A DNA stretch of 64,000 nt from assembly GCF_000718985.1 (NCBI RefSeq), contig NZ_JODL01000013.1:62001-126000 (forward strand). The letters are read 5' to 3'. Origin of the DNA: Streptomyces megasporus. GTDB lineage: Bacteria > Actinomycetota > Actinomycetes > Streptomycetales > Streptomycetaceae. Below, one piece after another: positions 18,417-27,599 of this stretch. How positions within the stretch are numbered: the first letter of the stretch is position 1; every line of letters starts with the position of its first letter. The notes beneath the pieces were generated by a model. It was not told the origin of the DNA, searched no databases, and saw only the letters and a list, made by a program, of their open reading frames with translations. A program made the translations under genes and the position numbers.

Positions 18417-19568
18417 ATGAGACTCACCACACGTCTCCTCGCTCGAACACGCGCCTCGGTGGCGGCCCTGGTGCTGGCCGCGGGGTCGTTGACGGCCCTG
18501 ATCGGCACGGCGCCGGCGGCCCACGCCGACGAACGGATCTGCGCCCAGTACGGGACCACCACCGTCCAGGGCCGGTACGTGGCGCAGAACAACCGCTGGG
18601 GCACCAGCGCCACCCAGTGCATCGACGTGACCGGCACCGGCTTCCGGATCGTCCAGGCCGACGGGTCCGTCCCCACCAACGGGGCGCCCAAGTCGTATCC
18701 GTCGATCTACAACGGCTGCCACTACACCAACTGCTCCCCGGGCACCAACCTGCCGATGCGGATCGACTCGATCGGCAGCGCGCCCAGCAGCATCTCGTAC
18801 ACCTACGTCGACAACGCGGTCTACAACGCCTCCTACGACATCTGGCTGGACCCGACGCCCAAGAGGGACGGGGTCAACCGGACCGAGATCATGATCTGGC
18901 TGAACCGCGTGGGCCCGATCCAGCCCATCGGCTCCCGGGTCGGCACGGCCACCGTCGGCGGCCGAAGCTGGGAGGTGTGGACCGGGAGCAACGGCTCCAA
19001 CGACGTCATCTCCTTCGTCGCACCGTCGGCGCTCCGCACACTGAGCTTCGACGTGATGGACTTCGTCGACGAGACGGTCGCCCGCGGCATGGCCCAGCGC
19101 TCGTGGTACCTGACCAGCGTCCAGGCCGGGTTCGAGCCCTGGCAGGGCGGGGTCGGCCTCGCCGTCGACTCCTTCTCCTCCTCCGTCAACTCCGGCGGCG
19201 GGAGCGGCGGGGGCGGCGGCGAGGAACCGCCCCCGGGAGGGCAGCCCGGTAGCTGCGAGGTGGCGTACACCGCCAACTCCTGGCCGGGCGGCTTCACCGC
19301 CGAGACCACCGTCACCAACACCGGGTCCACCGCGATCGACGGTTGGGAGCTGAGCTTCCCCCTGCCCAGCGGGCAGTCGATCACCAGCGCCTGGAACGCG
19401 TCGGTCTCCACCGCCGGCGGCACGGTGACGGCCCGTCCCACGGACCACAACCGCACCATCGCGCCCGGCGCGAGCCGGTCCTTCGGTTTCCAGGGGACCC
19501 ACTCGGGAGGCACGTTCGGCGAGCCGACCCGGTTCACGCTCAACGGGACCGCCTGCACGGTGAGGTGA
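18417..19568 (+). CDS. Secreted GH12 endoglucanase with CBM2
   Basis: 383 aa; GGAAGG precedes the ATG. A signal peptide ends near AHA (about residue 38). The GH12 jelly-roll domain (about 40-260) carries the nucleophile in RTEIMIWLN and the acid/base Glu in QAGFEPWQGG. A Gly-rich linker (SGGGSGGGGG) with PPPGG leads to a C-terminal CBM2 with Cys at both ends (GSCEVAYTANSW ... NGTACTV). It cleaves amorphous cellulose or mixed-linkage glucan. It complements the GH9 enzyme at 6833 and shares its operator. Confidence 0.94.
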   Translation: MRLTTRLLARTRASVAALVLAAGSLTALIGTAPAAHADERICAQYGTTTVQGRYVAQNNRWGTSATQCIDVTGTGFRIVQADGSVPTNGAPKSYPSIYNGCHYTNCSPGTNLPMRIDSIGSAPSSISYTYVDNAVYNASYDIWLDPTPKRDGVNRTEIMIWLNRVGPIQPIGSRVGTATVGGRSWEVWTGSNGSNDVISFVAPSALRTLSFDVMDFVDETVARGMAQRSWYLTSVQAGFEPWQGGVGLAVDSFSSSVNSGGGSGGGGGEEPPPGGQPGSCEVAYTANSWPGGFTAETTVTNTGSTAIDGWELSFPLPSGQSITSAWNASVSTAGGTVTARPTDHNRTIAPGASRSFGFQGTHSGGTFGEPTRFTLNGTACTVR

Positions 19569-19625
19569 CCTCGCGCACCTCGCGCACGGCGGGCGACCGG
19601 CCGACGGGAGAGGCCGGAGGAAGGC

Positions 19626-19662
19626 GGGGCCCGGACCGGAACGACGGGACGGTCCGGGCCCC
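19626..19662. terminator. Terminator after the GH12 gene
   Basis: GGGGCCCGGACCG (19626-19638) pairs with CGGTCCGGGCCCC (19650-19662) across an 11-base loop, 57 bp after the stop. Confidence 0.75.
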
Positions 19663-19758
19663 ACCGCGCCCCGACGCCCGGGGAGGGGAGGGACGGGCGG
19701 CGGGGAACGGGACGGCGGGCCGCGGCCCCCACCCTCCGCGCCCCGGCCGTGCGGGCCG

Positions 19759-20415
19759 TCACCCCAGCCGGGCGGCCACCTCGCCGCGCAGTTGGGGCAG
19801 CATGTCGTGGTACACGCCCGGACAGAGGGTCGCGCTGTAGTCCTTGTGGCCGTGAATCCGGCTCGCCGGGATGCCGTACCGCTCGCACACGAACGCGCAC
19901 AGGACCACCAGGACGTCCCACTGGGCCTGCGGCGGCAGGGCGCCCGCGTGGTACGAGCCCTCGCTCGCGATCCCGATGGCCTGGTCGTTCCGTCCGGCGG
20001 TGTGGGCGCCGAGCACGAACTCGCTTCCGCCGTAGAGGGTCCGCAGGCTGTCGTGCCGCCCCTCGGTGATCCAGCCGCCCCGGCTGACGAGGAAGTGGTA
20101 GCCGGTGTCGACCCACCCGTTCTTGTCCATGTGGAGGTTCTGGACCCAGCGGGCGTGGGAGTGCGCCTGGGCGCGGGAGAAGTCGGACGAGTTCGCGCTC
20201 GCCGTGTGGTGCACGATGATCGAGCTCGGCCGGTACCGGAGGACGCTGATGCCTCCCTGGGGCGGCCGGGCGCCCCAGGTCCGGGTGCTGTCGATGTCCG
20301 GTTCGACGACGTCCGCGGTCCCGGCTCTGGCGGTGCCCTGCAGGGCGCCGGCGGCGACCAGACCGGCCGTACCGGCGAGCAGGAGGCGGCGCCGGAGTGA
20401 TTTCTCACCGTTCAC
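19759..20415 (-). CDS. Tat-exported N-acetylmuramoyl-L-alanine amidase (PGRP/amidase_2)
   Basis: 218 aa. The start is placed at the GTG at 20415, because GAGGAG sits 5 bases before it; the GTG at 20421 lies directly on that site. RRRLLLAGTAGLVAAG is a Tat signal. The zinc ligands of the amidase_2/PGRP fold are seen in SSIIVHHTAS, in a mid-domain His, and in SRIHGHKDYSATLCPG (His plus Cys). It cleaves the amide between muramic acid and the stem peptide. It lies downstream of a second wall hydrolase but is separated from it by a 12-bp hairpin. Confidence 0.88.
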   Translation of the reverse strand: MNGEKSLRRRLLLAGTAGLVAAGALQGTARAGTADVVEPDIDSTRTWGARPPQGGISVLRYRPSSIIVHHTASANSSDFSRAQAHSHARWVQNLHMDKNGWVDTGYHFLVSRGGWITEGRHDSLRTLYGGSEFVLGAHTAGRNDQAIGIASEGSYHAGALPPQAQWDVLVVLCAFVCERYGIPASRIHGHKDYSATLCPGVYHDMLPQLRGEVAARLG

Positions 20416-20451
20416 TGTCACTCCTCGAAAGGTGCGCTGATGGTGGGGGAG

Positions 20452-20480
20452 GGTGGAGCCGGCGACGAGCCGGCTCCACC
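20452..20480. terminator. Terminator between the two wall-hydrolase genes
   Basis: GGTGGAGCCGGC (20452-20463) pairs with GCCGGCTCCACC (20469-20480), a perfect 12-bp stem with a 5-base loop. It lies after the lysozyme stop on the minus strand, so the two genes are probably separate transcripts. Confidence 0.75.
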
Positions 20481-20524
20481 TGCGATCTTGCGCCGTGGAG
20501 GGTTCGAAGAGCGTTCGCGCGGAC

Positions 20525-21406
20525 TTACGGCGTGTTGTTGGCGAGGGCCAGGAGCCGGTCGCGGGAGCCGTTGAACTTGTTGCGGTCCACGTTGCCGGAG
20601 ACGCCGCTGACCGAGCCGGTGCTGGTGTACTGCCAGACCGTCCAGGTGGGGAAGCCGCTCGGGAGGGTCGGGGTCGCGTTGGAGGTCCAGTGCGCCACCC
20701 ACAGCGGGCTCTTGTCGTACATGCCGGTCCAGTTGCCGGTGCAGGTGTTCCACCAACTCGCGGTCGTGTAGATCACCACGTCGCGGCCGGTGCGCGCCTT
20801 GTAGGCGTTGTAGAAGTCGGTGATCCAGGTGCGCATCTGGGTGGTGGACAGGCCGTAGCACATCGCCCCGTACGGGTTGTGCTCGATGTCCAGGACGCCG
20901 GGGAGGGTCAGGTTGTCGCGCGACCAGCCGCCGCCGTTGGTGGCGAAGTAGGTCGCCTGGGTGGCGCCGCCGGAGACGTTGGGGAGCGCGAAGTGGTACG
21001 CGCCGCGGATCACGCCGGCGTGGTACGCGGCCGGGTAGTTGGTGTTGAACCGCGGGTCCTTGTAGGAGGTGCCCTCGGTCGCCTTGATCCAGGCGAACTG
21101 GATGCCCGCGTTGCGCACCGAGGTCCAGTTGATGGCGCCCTGCCAGTGCGAGACGTCGATGCCCTGCACGCCGTCGGTCGGGGCCAGCGGACCCATCGAC
21201 GGCTCGTCGGTCGGGGCGCCCTCGTGGATGCGCGTGCCCAGACCCATGTACGCGCCGCCCGGCTTGACGCGGTCCTCGGCGGGCGGGGGAGCGGCGGTGG
21301 CGGTGCCCGCCGCGGTCGCCGTCAGGGCGAGCGCCGCGCCGAGCGCACCGGCGACGGTGACCGCCCGTCTGCGGAACACGGAGGAGAGGAAGCGGAACGG
21401 GGACAT
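20525..21406 (-). CDS. Secreted GH25 lysozyme (muramidase)
   Basis: 293 aa; AGGAGG lies 6 bases before the ATG. A signal peptide with two Arg stretches ends at about residue 39 (ATA-APP). The GH25 domain covers the rest, with GIDVSHWQGAINW (catalytic Asp) and VLDIEHNPYG (catalytic Glu), and ends WQYTSTGSVSGVSGNVDRNKFNG. It is like the secreted Streptomyces N,O-diacetylmuramidases. It hydrolyses the MurNAc-GlcNAc bond of its own or foreign peptidoglycan. There is no separate wall-binding module. Confidence 0.92.
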   Translation of the reverse strand: MSPFRFLSSVFRRRAVTVAGALGAALALTATAAGTATAAPPPAEDRVKPGGAYMGLGTRIHEGAPTDEPSMGPLAPTDGVQGIDVSHWQGAINWTSVRNAGIQFAWIKATEGTSYKDPRFNTNYPAAYHAGVIRGAYHFALPNVSGGATQATYFATNGGGWSRDNLTLPGVLDIEHNPYGAMCYGLSTTQMRTWITDFYNAYKARTGRDVVIYTTASWWNTCTGNWTGMYDKSPLWVAHWTSNATPTLPSGFPTWTVWQYTSTGSVSGVSGNVDRNKFNGSRDRLLALANNTP

Positions 21407-21492
21407 GACTGCCTCCTGACACATGTCGGGGGACGAGGGGGGAAGTGTCGGGTGGTGCCACCGGGGGCAGAGCGGTGCGGTTTGACGTGCGC

Positions 21493-21508
21493 GCGTCATT
21501 AGTGACGC
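21493..21508. promoter_or_regulatory. Inverted repeat upstream of the lysozyme gene
   Basis: GCGTCATTAGTGACGC, arms of 6 bp around TTAG, about 90 bp before the lysozyme start, in the only AT-richer patch of the leader. Candidate operator; the regulator is unknown. Confidence 0.4.
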
Positions 21509-21608
21509 ACGTGGGTCGTCGCGTGTAAAGGCTTTCCACGCCCTCCCCGTGGTCTGGTCCACTGAGGGGGCGGGTGGCCTGTGGTGATGGGAGTGCGATG
21601 GCGGTGAC

Positions 21609-21641
21609 TTTCACGCCGTGAAAAGCGGAATCCGGATTCCG
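21609..21641. repeat. Two adjacent perfect palindromes
   Basis: TTTCACG-C-CGTGAAA (21609-21623) is followed at once by CGGAATCCGGATTCCG (21626-21641). They lie after the IclR-regulator stop (21697, minus strand) and upstream of the lysozyme promoter, so they may serve as a terminator, an operator or both. Confidence 0.45.
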
Positions 21642-21696
21642 GTACGCGCCGACCGGACAACGGATGACGGAAGGTGGGCCGGAAGGGGCCGGCGTC

Positions 21697-23358
21697 CTAC
21701 GCCGTGGCGATCCTGACGTAGCGTCCGGCGACCCGCAGGTCCGCCTCCAGCGCCGCGGCGGCCTCCAACAGCGGCGGCAGCAGTTCCGCGCGGGAGCGCT
21801 CGGCCGGGGCGCGCCCGCTGTGGGTGGAGACGTTGACGGCGGCGATCACCCGTCCGTCGGCGTCGCGCACCGGGGCGGCGATCGACCGCAGCCCCTCCTC
21901 CAGTTCGTCCTCCACCTGGGAGTACCCCTGCCGGTCCACCTCCGCCAGGATCTCGGCCAGTCGCTCCCGCGAGGTGACGGTGTGTCGGGTCAGGGGTGTC
22001 GGCTCCAGGCGGGCCAGGCGCTCGGACCGCTCCGCCTCGGGCAGCCCGGCCAGCAGGACGCGCCCCATGGAGGTCGCATGGGCCGGGAAGCGGGTGCCGA
22101 CGGTGATGTTGACGCTCATGATGCGCACGGTCGGGACGCGCGCGACGTACTGGATCTCGTCGCCGCTCAACACGCACATCGAGGCCGACTCGTGCACCCG
22201 CCCCACCAGCGCCTCCAGGTGCGGCAGAGCCATCTGAGGGAGCGTCAGTCCGGACAGCGGGGCGAAACCGAGCTCCAGGACCCGGGGCGTGAGGCGGAAC
22301 AGGCGCCCGTCGCCCACCACGTACCCCAGGTGCTCCAGGGTGATCAGCGAGCGCCGGGCGGTGGCGCGGGGGAGTCCGGTGGCCTCGGCGACGGCGGACA
22401 GGGGGAGTCCGTCGTACCCGTGGCCGAGGGCGGTCAGCACCGACAGGCCGCGGGCCAGCGACTGGACGAACTCCGGGCCGATCTCCCGCTTGGACGCCCG
22501 CAGTCGGGGAGCGGGGGGCTCGCCGACCGGAGGGGCCGCGGGCGGCGGGGCCGCGAGGGCGTCCGCCATGTCGGCCACCGTCTTCCGCAGCCGGGGGAGC
22601 ACGGCGTCGGCCAGCGAGGCGGCGCTGTGCCGGCTGGTGTGGCTGACCACGCCCACCCCGCACACCTGCCGTCCGGAGGGGTTCCGCACGGGGACGGCGA
22701 CGGCGACCAGGCCGGGCTCGATCATCTGGTCGTCCACCGTCCAGCCGCGCCGTCGGGCGTCGGCCGCGCGGTCCGCGAACGAGACGTGGGCGGTGCCGTA
22801 CCCCGGCGGCACCACGGGGAAGCCGGTGTCGAGCGGGTCGGCCTCGCGGCGCAGCCGCCACCGCTCCCAGTCCTCCTCGGTCCAGTCGGCGGCGAACAGC
22901 GCGCCCGCCGCGACGCGCTCGGCGGGCAGCAGGTCGCCGATGCGGAAGGTGAGCGACATCGCCCGACGTCGGGCGGCCTGGTGGACGAAGCGCACCCCGT
23001 CCAGGTCGGGGACGGCGATGGAGACGGACTCGTCGAGCTCGTCGGCCAGCGCGTCGGCGAGCGGTCCGAGCTCGTCGGGCAGCCGTGAGGAGGCCAGGTA
23101 CGCGTTGCCCAGCTCCATCAGGCGGGGGGCGAGGACGGCGTCCCGTCCCTCCAACCGCAGGTGACCGATGTGCCCCAGGGTGCTGAGGACCCGGTCCACG
23201 GTGGCGCGGGCGAGCCCGGCGCTCCGCGCCACCTCGCTGACGGGCCGCCTGCCGCCGGCCGCGGCCAGCGCGCGCAGCACCGTCAGGCCGCGGATCAGGG
23301 GGCCGAGGGCCTCCCGCGGCGCGGATTCGGTGCGGCGGGCGGCCGGGGGAGAGGTCAT
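21697..23358 (-). CDS. Tandem (double) IclR-type transcriptional regulator, Pca-type
   Basis: 553 aa, about twice the usual IclR length, with two complete copies. The first HTH is SEVARSAGLARATVDRVLSTL (about 40-60), followed by an effector domain to about 265. The second copy starts near 300 with LSAVAEATGLPRATARRSLITL and runs to the end with its own effector domain. Proteins of this design occur in actinobacteria beside beta-ketoadipate genes. It is divergent from pcaIJF, so it is most likely their regulator, with an aromatic catabolite such as beta-ketoadipate or protocatechuate as a plausible effector (inference). A palindrome at 23458 is the likely target. Confidence 0.85.
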   Translation of the reverse strand: MTSPPAARRTESAPREALGPLIRGLTVLRALAAAGGRRPVSEVARSAGLARATVDRVLSTLGHIGHLRLEGRDAVLAPRLMELGNAYLASSRLPDELGPLADALADELDESVSIAVPDLDGVRFVHQAARRRAMSLTFRIGDLLPAERVAAGALFAADWTEEDWERWRLRREADPLDTGFPVVPPGYGTAHVSFADRAADARRRGWTVDDQMIEPGLVAVAVPVRNPSGRQVCGVGVVSHTSRHSAASLADAVLPRLRKTVADMADALAAPPPAAPPVGEPPAPRLRASKREIGPEFVQSLARGLSVLTALGHGYDGLPLSAVAEATGLPRATARRSLITLEHLGYVVGDGRLFRLTPRVLELGFAPLSGLTLPQMALPHLEALVGRVHESASMCVLSGDEIQYVARVPTVRIMSVNITVGTRFPAHATSMGRVLLAGLPEAERSERLARLEPTPLTRHTVTSRERLAEILAEVDRQGYSQVEDELEEGLRSIAAPVRDADGRVIAAVNVSTHSGRAPAERSRAELLPPLLEAAAALEADLRVAGRYVRIATA

Positions 23359-23410
23359 GCGGGACTCCAGCGGGACGGGTGTTGCGTCGAAACCGTACCC
23401 GCTCCGGACG

Positions 23411-23471
23411 TTGACAGGCTCCGCGGCCGAGGGGCAGACTCAACCGCGGAGTGATTTTGAACTAAAGTTCA
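23411..23471 (+). promoter_or_regulatory. pcaIJF promoter with IclR-type palindrome
   Basis: TTGACA (23411-23416) lies 18 bp before CAGACT (23435-23440), a fair -35/-10 pair. The perfect dyad TGAACT-AA-AGTTCA (23458-23471) falls just after the expected start of transcription, a position suited to repression by roadblock. Confidence 0.55.
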
Positions 23472-23532
23472 CTGGGCGAACAACAGTGGTGGTCGAGCAG
23501 CCCCGAGCCGCCCGGAGAGGAAACAGGCGAGG

Positions 23533-24288
23533 ATGGACAAGGTGGTCGCGTCGGCCGAGGAGGCCGTGGCCGACGTCCGCGACGGAGCGTCGCTCGCGGT
23601 GGGCGGCTTCGGGCTCTGCGGCGTGCCGAACACGCTGATCCAGGCGGTGTACGACTCCGGCGTCACCGACCTGTCGGTGGTGTCCAACAACTGCGGGGCG
23701 ATGGAGTCGGGGCTGGCGATCCTGCTGGCCGCCCACCGCATCCGCAGGGTGACGGGCTCCTACATCGGCGCGAACAAGGAGTTCGCCCGCCAGTACCTGG
23801 CCGGGGAGATCGAGGTGGAGATGATCCCCCAGGGCACCCTGGCGGAGCGGCTCCGGGCCGGCGGGGCCGGCATACCGGCCTTCTACACCCCGGCCGGAGT
23901 GGGCACCCAGGTCGCCGCCGGCGGCCTGCCCTGGCGGTACGACGGCGCCGGCGGGGTGGCGGTGGCCTCACCGCCGAAGGAGGTCCGCGAGTTCGACGGC
24001 GTCGAGTACGTGCTGGAGCGCGGCATCACCACCGACTTCGCCCTGGTCCGCGCGGCGAAGGGGGACCGGCACGGCAACCTCGTCTTCGCCAAGTCGGCCC
24101 GGAACTTCAACCCCTTGGCGGCCATGGCGGGCCGGATCACCGTCGCCGAGGTGGAGGAACTGGTCGAGCCGGGCGAACTGGACCCGGACGGGGTGCACCT
24201 GCCGGGCGTCTTCGTCCGGCGCGTGGTGGCCCTCACCCCCGAACAGGCCGGCGACAAGAAGATCGAGAAGAGGACGGTGCGCGCCTGA
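23533..24288 (+). CDS. pcaI: 3-oxoadipate CoA-transferase, alpha subunit
   Basis: 251 aa. Class I CoA-transferase A subunit with the glycine-rich [14 protein letters not shown] near residue 25 and the conserved [25 protein letters not shown]. With the beta subunit it moves CoA from succinyl-CoA to beta-ketoadipate. Sequence alone cannot fully separate it from succinyl-CoA:acetoacetate transferase, but the next gene but one is a PcaF-type thiolase and the divergent gene is a Pca-type regulator, which favours the aromatic pathway. The stop overlaps the next start by one base. Confidence 0.85.
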   Translation: MDKVVASAEEAVADVRDGASLAVGGFGLCGVPNTLIQAVYDSGVTDLSVVSNNCGAMESGLAILLAAHRIRRVTGSYIGANKEFARQYLAGEIEVEMIPQGTLAERLRAGGAGIPAFYTPAGVGTQVAAGGLPWRYDGAGGVAVASPPKEVREFDGVEYVLERGITTDFALVRAAKGDRHGNLVFAKSARNFNPLAAMAGRITVAEVEELVEPGELDPDGVHLPGVFVRRVVALTPEQAGDKKIEKRTVRA

Positions 24289-24935
24289 TGTCCTGGACCA
24301 AGGAGGAGATGGCCGCCCGTGCCGCCCGCGAGCTGGAGGACGGCCAGTACGTCAACCTCGGCATCGGCCTGCCCACGCTGATCCCCAACCACCTCCCCGA
24401 CGGGGTCGAGGTGGTCCTGGAGTCGGAGAACGGCATCCTCGGCGTGGGCCCCTACCCGACGGACGACGAGGTCGACCCCGACCTGATCAACGCGGGCAAG
24501 GAGACGGTGACCGTCCTGCCCGGAGCCGCGTACTTCGACTCGGCCCTGTCGTTCGGCATGATCCGCGGCGGGCACATCGACGTGGCGGTGCTGGGGGCGA
24601 TGCAGGTCTCCGCCCGCGGCGACCTGGCCAACTGGGCCATCCCCGGCAAGATGATCACCGGGATCGGCGGGGCGATGGACCTGGTGCACGGCGCCCGCCG
24701 CGTGCTCGTGGTGATGACCCACACCGCCAAGGACGGCAGCCCCAAGCTCGTGGAGGAGTGCACCCTGCCGCTGACCGGTCAGGGCTGCGTGGACCGGATC
24801 GTCACCGACCTCGGCGTCCTGGACGTGACCGCCGACGGTCTGGAGTTGGTGGAGTGCGCGCCCAGCGTGACCGCCGAGGAGATCCGGGAGAAGACCGCCG
24901 CCGAGATCCGCGTTCCCGAGAGGATTCCGTCATGA
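24288..24935 (+). CDS. pcaJ: 3-oxoadipate CoA-transferase, beta subunit
   Basis: 215 aa. It has the CoA-transferase B signature: the catalytic Glu lies in [13 protein letters not shown], followed by [23 protein letters not shown]. It is translationally coupled to the alpha subunit (TGATG) and to the thiolase (ATGA). Length and spacing are those of normal PcaJ. The upper pathway genes (pcaGHBDCL) are not in the window, so protocatechuate cleavage must be encoded elsewhere. Confidence 0.87.
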   Translation: MSWTKEEMAARAARELEDGQYVNLGIGLPTLIPNHLPDGVEVVLESENGILGVGPYPTDDEVDPDLINAGKETVTVLPGAAYFDSALSFGMIRGGHIDVAVLGAMQVSARGDLANWAIPGKMITGIGGAMDLVHGARRVLVVMTHTAKDGSPKLVEECTLPLTGQGCVDRIVTDLGVLDVTADGLELVECAPSVTAEEIREKTAAEIRVPERIPS

Positions 24936-26119
24936 GCATCCGTGATGTCTATGTGGTCGACGCCGTCCGCACCCCCGTCGGCAAGTACGGCGGCGCCCTC
25001 TCCCGCGTCCGCCCCGACGACCTGGCGGCCCACACCATCCGGGAACTCCTCGCCCGGACCCCGAACCTGGAACCGGACCGGATCGACGACGTCTTCTTCG
25101 GCAACGCCAACGGCGCGGGCGAGGAGAACCGCAACGTGGGCCGCATGGCCGCGCTGCTGGCCGGGCTCCCGGTGACCGTCCCCGGCGTCACCGTCAACCG
25201 GCTGTGCGCCTCCGGACTGGAGGCCGTGGTCCAGGCCGCCCGGGCCATCGCGCTGGGCGACGCCTCGATCGCCCTGGCCGGCGGGGTGGAGTCGATGTCC
25301 CGCGCCCCCTACGTGCTGCCCAAGTCCGACCGCCCGTTCCCCGCGGGCCACACCGAGCTGTACTCCACCACCCTGGGCTGGCGCATGGTCAACCCGAGGA
25401 TGGCGCCGGAGTGGACGGTGTCGCTGGGCGAGGGCGCCGAACTGGTCGCCGACAAGCACGGCATCACCCGTGAACAGCAGGACGCCTACGCGCTCTCCAG
25501 CCACGCCAAGGCCGCCCGCGCGTGGCGGGACGGCCTGTACGACGGCGAGGTCGTCGCGGTCGAGGGCGTGGACCTGGCGCGGGACGAGAGCATCCGCGAC
25601 AACACCTCCCCGGAGGCCCTGGCGAAGCTCAAGCCGTCCTTCCGCGAGAGCGGCGGCACGGTGACCGCGGGCAACGCCTCGCCGCTCAACGACGGCGCCG
25701 CCGCCCTGCTGCTCACCGACGAGGAGGGGTTGAAGGCCACCGGGCGCGAGCCGCTGGCCCGCATCGGCGCGAGCGCGGTCACCGCCATCGAGCCGCAGTA
25801 CTTCGGCCTCGGCCCGGTGGAGGCGGTGCGCAGGGCGCTGGAGAAGGCCGGTCGGACCTTCGCCGACCTGACCACCCTGGAGCTGAACGAGGCGTTCGCG
25901 GCGCAGGTGTTGGGCTGCCTGGCCGAGTGGCCCGAGCTGGACCCGGCCGTCGTCAACCCGCGCGGCGGGGCCATCGCCATCGGCCACCCGCTGGGCGCCT
26001 CCGGCGCCCGGCTGGCCGGCGCGGTCGCCCACCAGCTCGCCGCCGCCGGGTCCGGCACCGGCATCGCCACCTTGTGCATCGGCGTCGGACAGGGACTGGC
26101 GCTGGTACTGGAGCGGTGA
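24932..26119 (+). CDS. pcaF: Beta-ketoadipyl-CoA thiolase
   Basis: 395 aa from the ATG overlapping the pcaJ stop. Thiolase fold with the nucleophilic Cys in [16 protein letters not shown] (about residue 91), the His of [17 protein letters not shown], and the second Cys of CIGVGQG. It splits beta-ketoadipyl-CoA into succinyl-CoA and acetyl-CoA, ending the pathway. It is the last gene of the operon; a long perfect hairpin lies 250 bp downstream. Confidence 0.9.
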   Translation: MSIRDVYVVDAVRTPVGKYGGALSRVRPDDLAAHTIRELLARTPNLEPDRIDDVFFGNANGAGEENRNVGRMAALLAGLPVTVPGVTVNRLCASGLEAVVQAARAIALGDASIALAGGVESMSRAPYVLPKSDRPFPAGHTELYSTTLGWRMVNPRMAPEWTVSLGEGAELVADKHGITREQQDAYALSSHAKAARAWRDGLYDGEVVAVEGVDLARDESIRDNTSPEALAKLKPSFRESGGTVTAGNASPLNDGAAALLLTDEEGLKATGREPLARIGASAVTAIEPQYFGLGPVEAVRRALEKAGRTFADLTTLELNEAFAAQVLGCLAEWPELDPAVVNPRGGAIAIGHPLGASGARLAGAVAHQLAAAGSGTGIATLCIGVGQGLALVLER

Positions 26120-26366
26120 CCGGTCCCCGCACCCCCCGGTGCCCGGCCCCGGCCCACGTCCGGGCCGGGCACCGGCCACCGCACGACGCCTCCGATGATC
26201 CGGGTCACGAGCACGGACGCCACGGCCCCGCGCCCTCCGACACGGGACGACACCGACCGTGACACCGACCGCGAGACGGCCGAGGAACGCGAGGCGCGCG
26301 GCCGGCGGATCGCGGGCGGCGCGCACCACGTCACCGGATCGCCGGGCGCCACGCCCGCGCCGGCTC

Positions 26367-26404
26367 CCGAAACCCCCGTGCCCCCAGGGGCACGGGGGTT
26401 TCGG
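26367..26404. terminator. Strong terminator between pcaF and pectate lyase genes
   Basis: CCGAAACCCCCGTGCCCC (26367-26384) and its exact complement (26387-26404) form an 18-bp stem with a 2-base loop, the strongest hairpin in the window. A short open frame crosses it (26195-26461) and is therefore not annotated as a gene. Confidence 0.9.
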
Positions 26405-26452
26405 CGCGTCGGGGGCGCTTGGCCACCGAGGGGAAAAGAAGCGTTCACAGCA

Positions 26453-26518
26453 TTGACATGAAAGCGCTTACTCCCTAAGTTCGGGGCGCTGCAGCACTTC
26501 ACGCATGCGAAAGCGCAT
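26453..26518 (+). promoter_or_regulatory. Pectate lyase promoter with LacI-type operator in the spacer
   Basis: TTGACA (26453-26458) and TAAGTT (26476-26481) are 17 bp apart, a consensus-like sigma-70/HrdB promoter. The spacer holds AAGCGCTT (26462-26469) within TGAAAGCGCTTAC, a typical LacI/GalR-family operator core. GCGAAAGCGC (26508-26517) repeats the half-site downstream. Confidence 0.65.
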
Positions 26519-26544
26519 CCCCCACAACAGCGCAGAGGAGCATC

Positions 26545-27342
26545 GTGGTATTCAACGGAAACCGGCGGCGCGCGGCCAGGACCGGCGCCGTCCTTCTCTC
26601 CTCCTTGGCCTTGGCCCTCCCCGCCGCGGTGGCGACCGGGACCTCCGCCACGGCGGCCTCCTGGCCCTCGCCGACCGGCCAGCAGGCCGTGAGCAGCACG
26701 ATCAAGGTGAGCGGCACCAGGGACGGCGGCATGGTCCGCCACTACGGCAGCGGAGCCCTCGGGTCCGGCGGCCAGGACGAGAACCAGAGCCCGCTCTTCG
26801 AGCTGGCCGACGGAGCCACGCTCAAGAACGTGATCCTGGGCGCTCCCGCCGCCGACGGAATCCACTGCAAGGGAACCTGCACGCTGCAGAACGTCTGGTG
26901 GGAGGACGTCGGCGAGGACGCCGCCACCTTCAAGGGCACCTCGGCGTCCCAGACGATGACCATCGACGGCGGCGGCGCCCGCAAGGCGTCCGACAAGGTG
27001 TTCCAGCACAACGGCCCCGGCCGCATGGTGATCAGGAACTTCCAGGTCGAGGACTTCGGGAAGCTCTACCGGTCCTGCGGCAACTGCAGCAAGCAGCACC
27101 AGCGCCATGTGGTGATCGACAACGTCACCGTCACCGCACCCGGCAAGTCGCTGGCCGGGATCAACTCCAACTACGGGGACACCGCCCGCCTGACGAGGGT
27201 CACGATCGTCGACGACTCGAGTCGCAGGATCGTCCCCTGTGAGCGCTACAAGGGCGTCACCAGCGGCGAACCGAGCAAGATCGGAAGCGGTCCGGACGGC
27301 GTGAACTGCCTCTACGGCGCCTCCGACATCACCTACAGGTGA
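26545..27342 (+). CDS. Secreted pectate lyase, PL3 family
   Basis: 265 aa from a GTG with GAGGAG 4 bases upstream. A signal peptide ends near ATAA-SWP (residue 39). The mature protein has the short beta-helix pattern of PL3: ADGIHCKGTCTLQNVWWEDVGEDAATFKG, then KVFQHNGPGRMVIRNFQVEDFGKLYRSCGNC and a C-terminal DGVNCLYGASDITY. Conserved Cys pairs suggest disulfides. It cleaves polygalacturonate by beta-elimination with Ca2+. The promoter with its LacI-type operator suggests sugar-controlled induction. Together with the cellulases it marks a plant-litter lifestyle. Confidence 0.92.
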   Translation: MVFNGNRRRAARTGAVLLSSLALALPAAVATGTSATAASWPSPTGQQAVSSTIKVSGTRDGGMVRHYGSGALGSGGQDENQSPLFELADGATLKNVILGAPAADGIHCKGTCTLQNVWWEDVGEDAATFKGTSASQTMTIDGGGARKASDKVFQHNGPGRMVIRNFQVEDFGKLYRSCGNCSKQHQRHVVIDNVTVTAPGKSLAGINSNYGDTARLTRVTIVDDSSRRIVPCERYKGVTSGEPSKIGSGPDGVNCLYGASDITYR

Positions 27343-27347
27343 CAGAG

Positions 27348-27378
27348 GGGTCCGCGGGCGCGCCGCGTCCGCGGACCC
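27348..27378. terminator. Terminator after the pectate lyase gene
   Basis: GGGTCCGCGG (27348-27357) and CCGCGGACCC (27369-27378) form a 10-bp stem starting 6 bases after the stop. Confidence 0.7.
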
Positions 27379-27599
27379 GCTCGTCCTCGCTCTCCGAACC
27401 CGGTCGGTCGCCGAGCGGAGCGGGCTCCCGTCGCGCCACGGTGTGAAATGGGAATAATGTCCCTATATGGGTGATATGTGGTGTCCCCGGTGCGGAACAT
27501 CGCCGCCCGGACAGGCGGGCGGGTGCGGCCCGCCGGCGCCGTGCGGTAAGGACGCCCGTGCGGTGAAGACGTCCGGGCCGGCTCCGCGAGGGGTGTCCG

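Noticed and set aside
26195..26461. Open frame of 88 codons between pcaF and the pectate lyase gene
   Set aside because: It runs through the 18-bp perfect terminator hairpin and part of the pectate lyase promoter, has no clear ribosome site and no recognisable pattern.
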